NCBI GenBank assembly: GCA_000436535.1 | Contig: FR886331.1 | Span: 30,644 to 38,382 of the forward strand | Reading direction: 5' to 3' | DNA from: Eubacterium sp. CAG:252 | GTDB lineage: Bacteria > Bacillota > Clostridia > Lachnospirales > Lachnospiraceae | Length of the DNA: 7,739 bases | In this document: one piece after another, positions 6,537 to 7,739 of the stretch | Layout: every line of letters begins with the position of its first letter | Position numbering within the stretch: position 1 is the first letter of the stretch | Notes under the pieces: generated by a model | The model's database searches: none | Told to the model about the DNA's origin: nothing | What the model saw: the letters and a program-made list of their open reading frames with translations, nothing else | Program-made: the position numbers and the translations under genes

Positions 6537-6556
6537 AAAAAGTGAAGAAAAGTCAA
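6528..6556 (-). promoter_or_regulatory. Promoter of the DUF6062 gene
   Basis: On the minus strand TTGACT (6551-6556), 17 bases, then AATAAT (6528-6533): five of six matches in each hexamer at ideal spacing. Predicted start near 6521, about 50 bases before the ATG. Confidence 0.55.
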
Positions 6557-6589
6557 ATTAATATATTGAAAAAATCGGACAAATACGTT

Positions 6590-6623
6590 AAAAAAGAGAA
6601 AACTTCGGATGAAATTTTCTCTT
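6590..6623 (-). terminator. Terminator of the cotJ genes
   Basis: Perfect nine-base inverted repeat AAGAGAAAA (6594-6602) with TTTTCTCTT (6615-6623), extendable by two pairs across one mismatch. Read on the minus strand it is followed by a run of T's (complement of 6590-6593). It lies about 65 bases after the cotJC stop. Confidence 0.75.
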
Positions 6624-6688
6624 AAATCTTAGCTTATATAAATTGTATTTCACATAATTACAAAAAGACGTTATTAATCTGCATTTTA

Positions 6689-7315
6689 TTATTTGCCATT
6701 ATTCCTGCAGCCACAGTTCTTATCAAACTCAGGGTTATAGAAGTAATAATTATTAGAGTCAAGCTTGCTCTGTATGACAGAAAGAGCTTCACCAAATCTC
6801 TGGAAATGCACAATCTCACGTTCTCTTAAGAACTTCAATGGGTCAAGTACGTCAGGGTCATCCTTTGCAAGACGTATAAGGTTATCATAGGTCGTTCGTG
6901 CTTTCTGTTCAGCAGCCATATCTTCTGTTATATCTGTGATGGCATCGCCTTTTGACTGGAATTCACATGCATTAAATGGAATTCCGCCTGCTGCCTGAGG
7001 CCAGACTGCGGCTGTATGGTCTACATAATATGCCTCAAATGGAGTACCTTTAATCTGTTCAATAGTTAAGTTTCTTGTAAGCTGGTGAACCATTGTACTT
7101 ATCATCTCAAAGTGACCAAGCTCCTCAGTACCAATATCTGTAAGAAGTCCGGAAACCTCTCTGTAAGGCATAGAATATCTCTGGGAAATATATCGCATAG
7201 ATGCGCCAAGCTCGCCATCGGGTCCACCATACTGGCTTATTATCATAGCCGCAAGTGTAGGATTAGTCTGTTTTATTTTTATAGGATACTCAAGTCTTTT
7301 TTCATAATTCCACAT
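6689..7315 (-). CDS. cotJC: Spore coat protein CotJC, manganese-catalase family
   Basis: Spore coat component of the ferritin-like manganese catalase family; it may remove hydrogen peroxide at the spore surface, though catalase activity is not shown for every CotJC. The 208-residue product begins MWNYEKRLEYPIKIK, typical of CotJC. The likely di-manganese ligands are Glu35 (GELGAS), Glu65 and His68 (TEELGHFE), Glu136 (AAEQKAR) and His170 (REIVHFQRF), so the site looks intact. The C-terminus beyond the family core (~185-208) is rich in Asn, Tyr and Phe and ends with CGC (Cys201, Cys203), which could cross-link in the coat; that is inference. The start ATG follows the cotJB stop after one base. 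Its ribosome binding site GGAGGG (7324-7329) is inside the end of cotJB, eight bases away, so translation is coupled. Confidence 0.93.
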   Translation of the reverse strand: MWNYEKRLEYPIKIKQTNPTLAAMIISQYGGPDGELGASMRYISQRYSMPYREVSGLLTDIGTEELGHFEMISTMVHQLTRNLTIEQIKGTPFEAYYVDHTAAVWPQAAGGIPFNACEFQSKGDAITDITEDMAAEQKARTTYDNLIRLAKDDPDVLDPLKFLREREIVHFQRFGEALSVIQSKLDSNNYYFYNPEFDKNCGCRNNGK

Positions 7316-7316
7316 A

Positions 7317-7724
7317 TCAGCAGCCCTCCATTTCCCAAGGCATTGGAGTTGCTACCCACATCCAGTAGTTATCATTGGATATGTGTAACTTATCAAGTGG
7401 TCCATAATAGTCTGCATACTTTGTCATATAATCGCGGTATTTATCTTTAATTTGTGCATAGTATTCGATAGCCTCCATATCATCCGGATGAGTGTCAAGA
7501 TACAGGTTCATTTCTGTAAGAACAAAACCTAATTCATATATATTTTTCATAAGAATATGTTTATCGGCTATCTGATTGCAGGAACAACCACGCTGTTCCT
7601 GTAAAGAGGAATTATTCATACGTGATGTCTGACATGGTGGATTATTGGAATTATTTCTTGGATTTATCATATTGCAGGGATTATTCATTCCGTTATTGCC
7701 ATTGTTGTTATTAGGACAACTCAT
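7317..7724 (-). CDS. cotJB: Spore coat protein CotJB with Asn-rich N-terminal extension, frame open at right edge
   Basis: Spore coat protein encoded with cotJC. Residues ~55-135 are the CotJB domain: ILMKNIYELGFVLTEMNLYL, then DTHPDDMEAIEYY, and the aromatic end NDNYWMWVATPMPWEME. CotJB is normally about 90 residues. Here about 50 extra N-terminal residues are low-complexity Asn/Pro with scattered cysteines (Cys3, 17, 31, 47, 49; also the last residue, Cys135). The ATG at 7724 has no ribosome binding site in the 15 visible bases upstream, and those bases are in frame without a stop (N-Y-I-N-N). The real start may therefore lie outside the window and the protein may be longer. In Bacillus the order is cotJA-cotJB-cotJC; cotJA, if present, would be beyond the right edge. 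Expression in the mother cell during sporulation is expected from the family, but the promoter is not in view. Confidence 0.85.
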   Translation of the reverse strand: MSCPNNNNGNNGMNNPCNMINPRNNSNNPPCQTSRMNNSSLQEQRGCSCNQIADKHILMKNIYELGFVLTEMNLYLDTHPDDMEAIEYYAQIKDKYRDYMTKYADYYGPLDKLHISNDNYWMWVATPMPWEMEGC

Positions 7725-7739
7725 ATTATTAATGTAATT

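Noticed and set aside
7085..7450. 121-codon plus-strand frame across cotJC and cotJB
   Set aside because: It spans the junction of two well-supported genes on the other strand and shows no protein-like features.

Overview
The window looks like chromosomal DNA from an anaerobic, spore-forming Firmicute, most likely a Lachnospiraceae (Clostridia). The evidence is low G+C with heavy use of ATA and AGA codons, strong AGGAGG-type ribosome binding sites, a CBS/DRTGG-regulated family II pyrophosphatase, a SEC-C methionine aminopeptidase, a DUF6062 protein and spore-coat cotJ genes. Genus cannot be fixed from the sequence alone. No mobile element, CRISPR array, rRNA or tRNA is visible.

Layout. (1) Positions 1-1079, minus strand: the first part of an ABC importer operon. 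It has an NMT1/SsuA/ThiY-like lipoprotein substrate-binding protein and, running off the left edge, the first codons of a probable ATPase gene. (2) Positions 1080-1372: a divergent control region with promoter candidates in both directions and a hairpin just before the binding-protein ribosome binding site. (3) Positions 1373-2776, plus strand: a soluble chemoreceptor with a C-terminal zinc-binding CZB domain, closed by a clear terminator. (4) Positions 2879-5580, plus strand: a good extended -10 promoter, then inorganic pyrophosphatase and methionine aminopeptidase, probably co-transcribed. (5) Positions 5581-5755: a GC-richer block of unknown nature and a long hairpin that can terminate both converging transcripts. 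(6) Positions 5756-6469, minus strand: a DUF6062 protein with two C-x2-C / C-x2-H cysteine-histidine modules, whose promoter is overlapped by an inverted repeat. (7) Positions 6590-7739, minus strand: cotJB and cotJC (manganese-catalase-like spore coat protein), translationally coupled and followed by a terminator. The cotJB frame stays open to the right edge.

How they work together. The window is a set of small independent units rather than one system: solute uptake, cytoplasmic taxis signalling, basic housekeeping (pyrophosphate removal and N-terminal Met excision), an uncharacterised cysteine/histidine protein, and spore coat. I see no clear undescribed multi-gene system. The best leads are the DUF6062 protein with its dyad-covered promoter, the Asn/Cys-rich extension of CotJB, and the unexplained block at 5620-5667.
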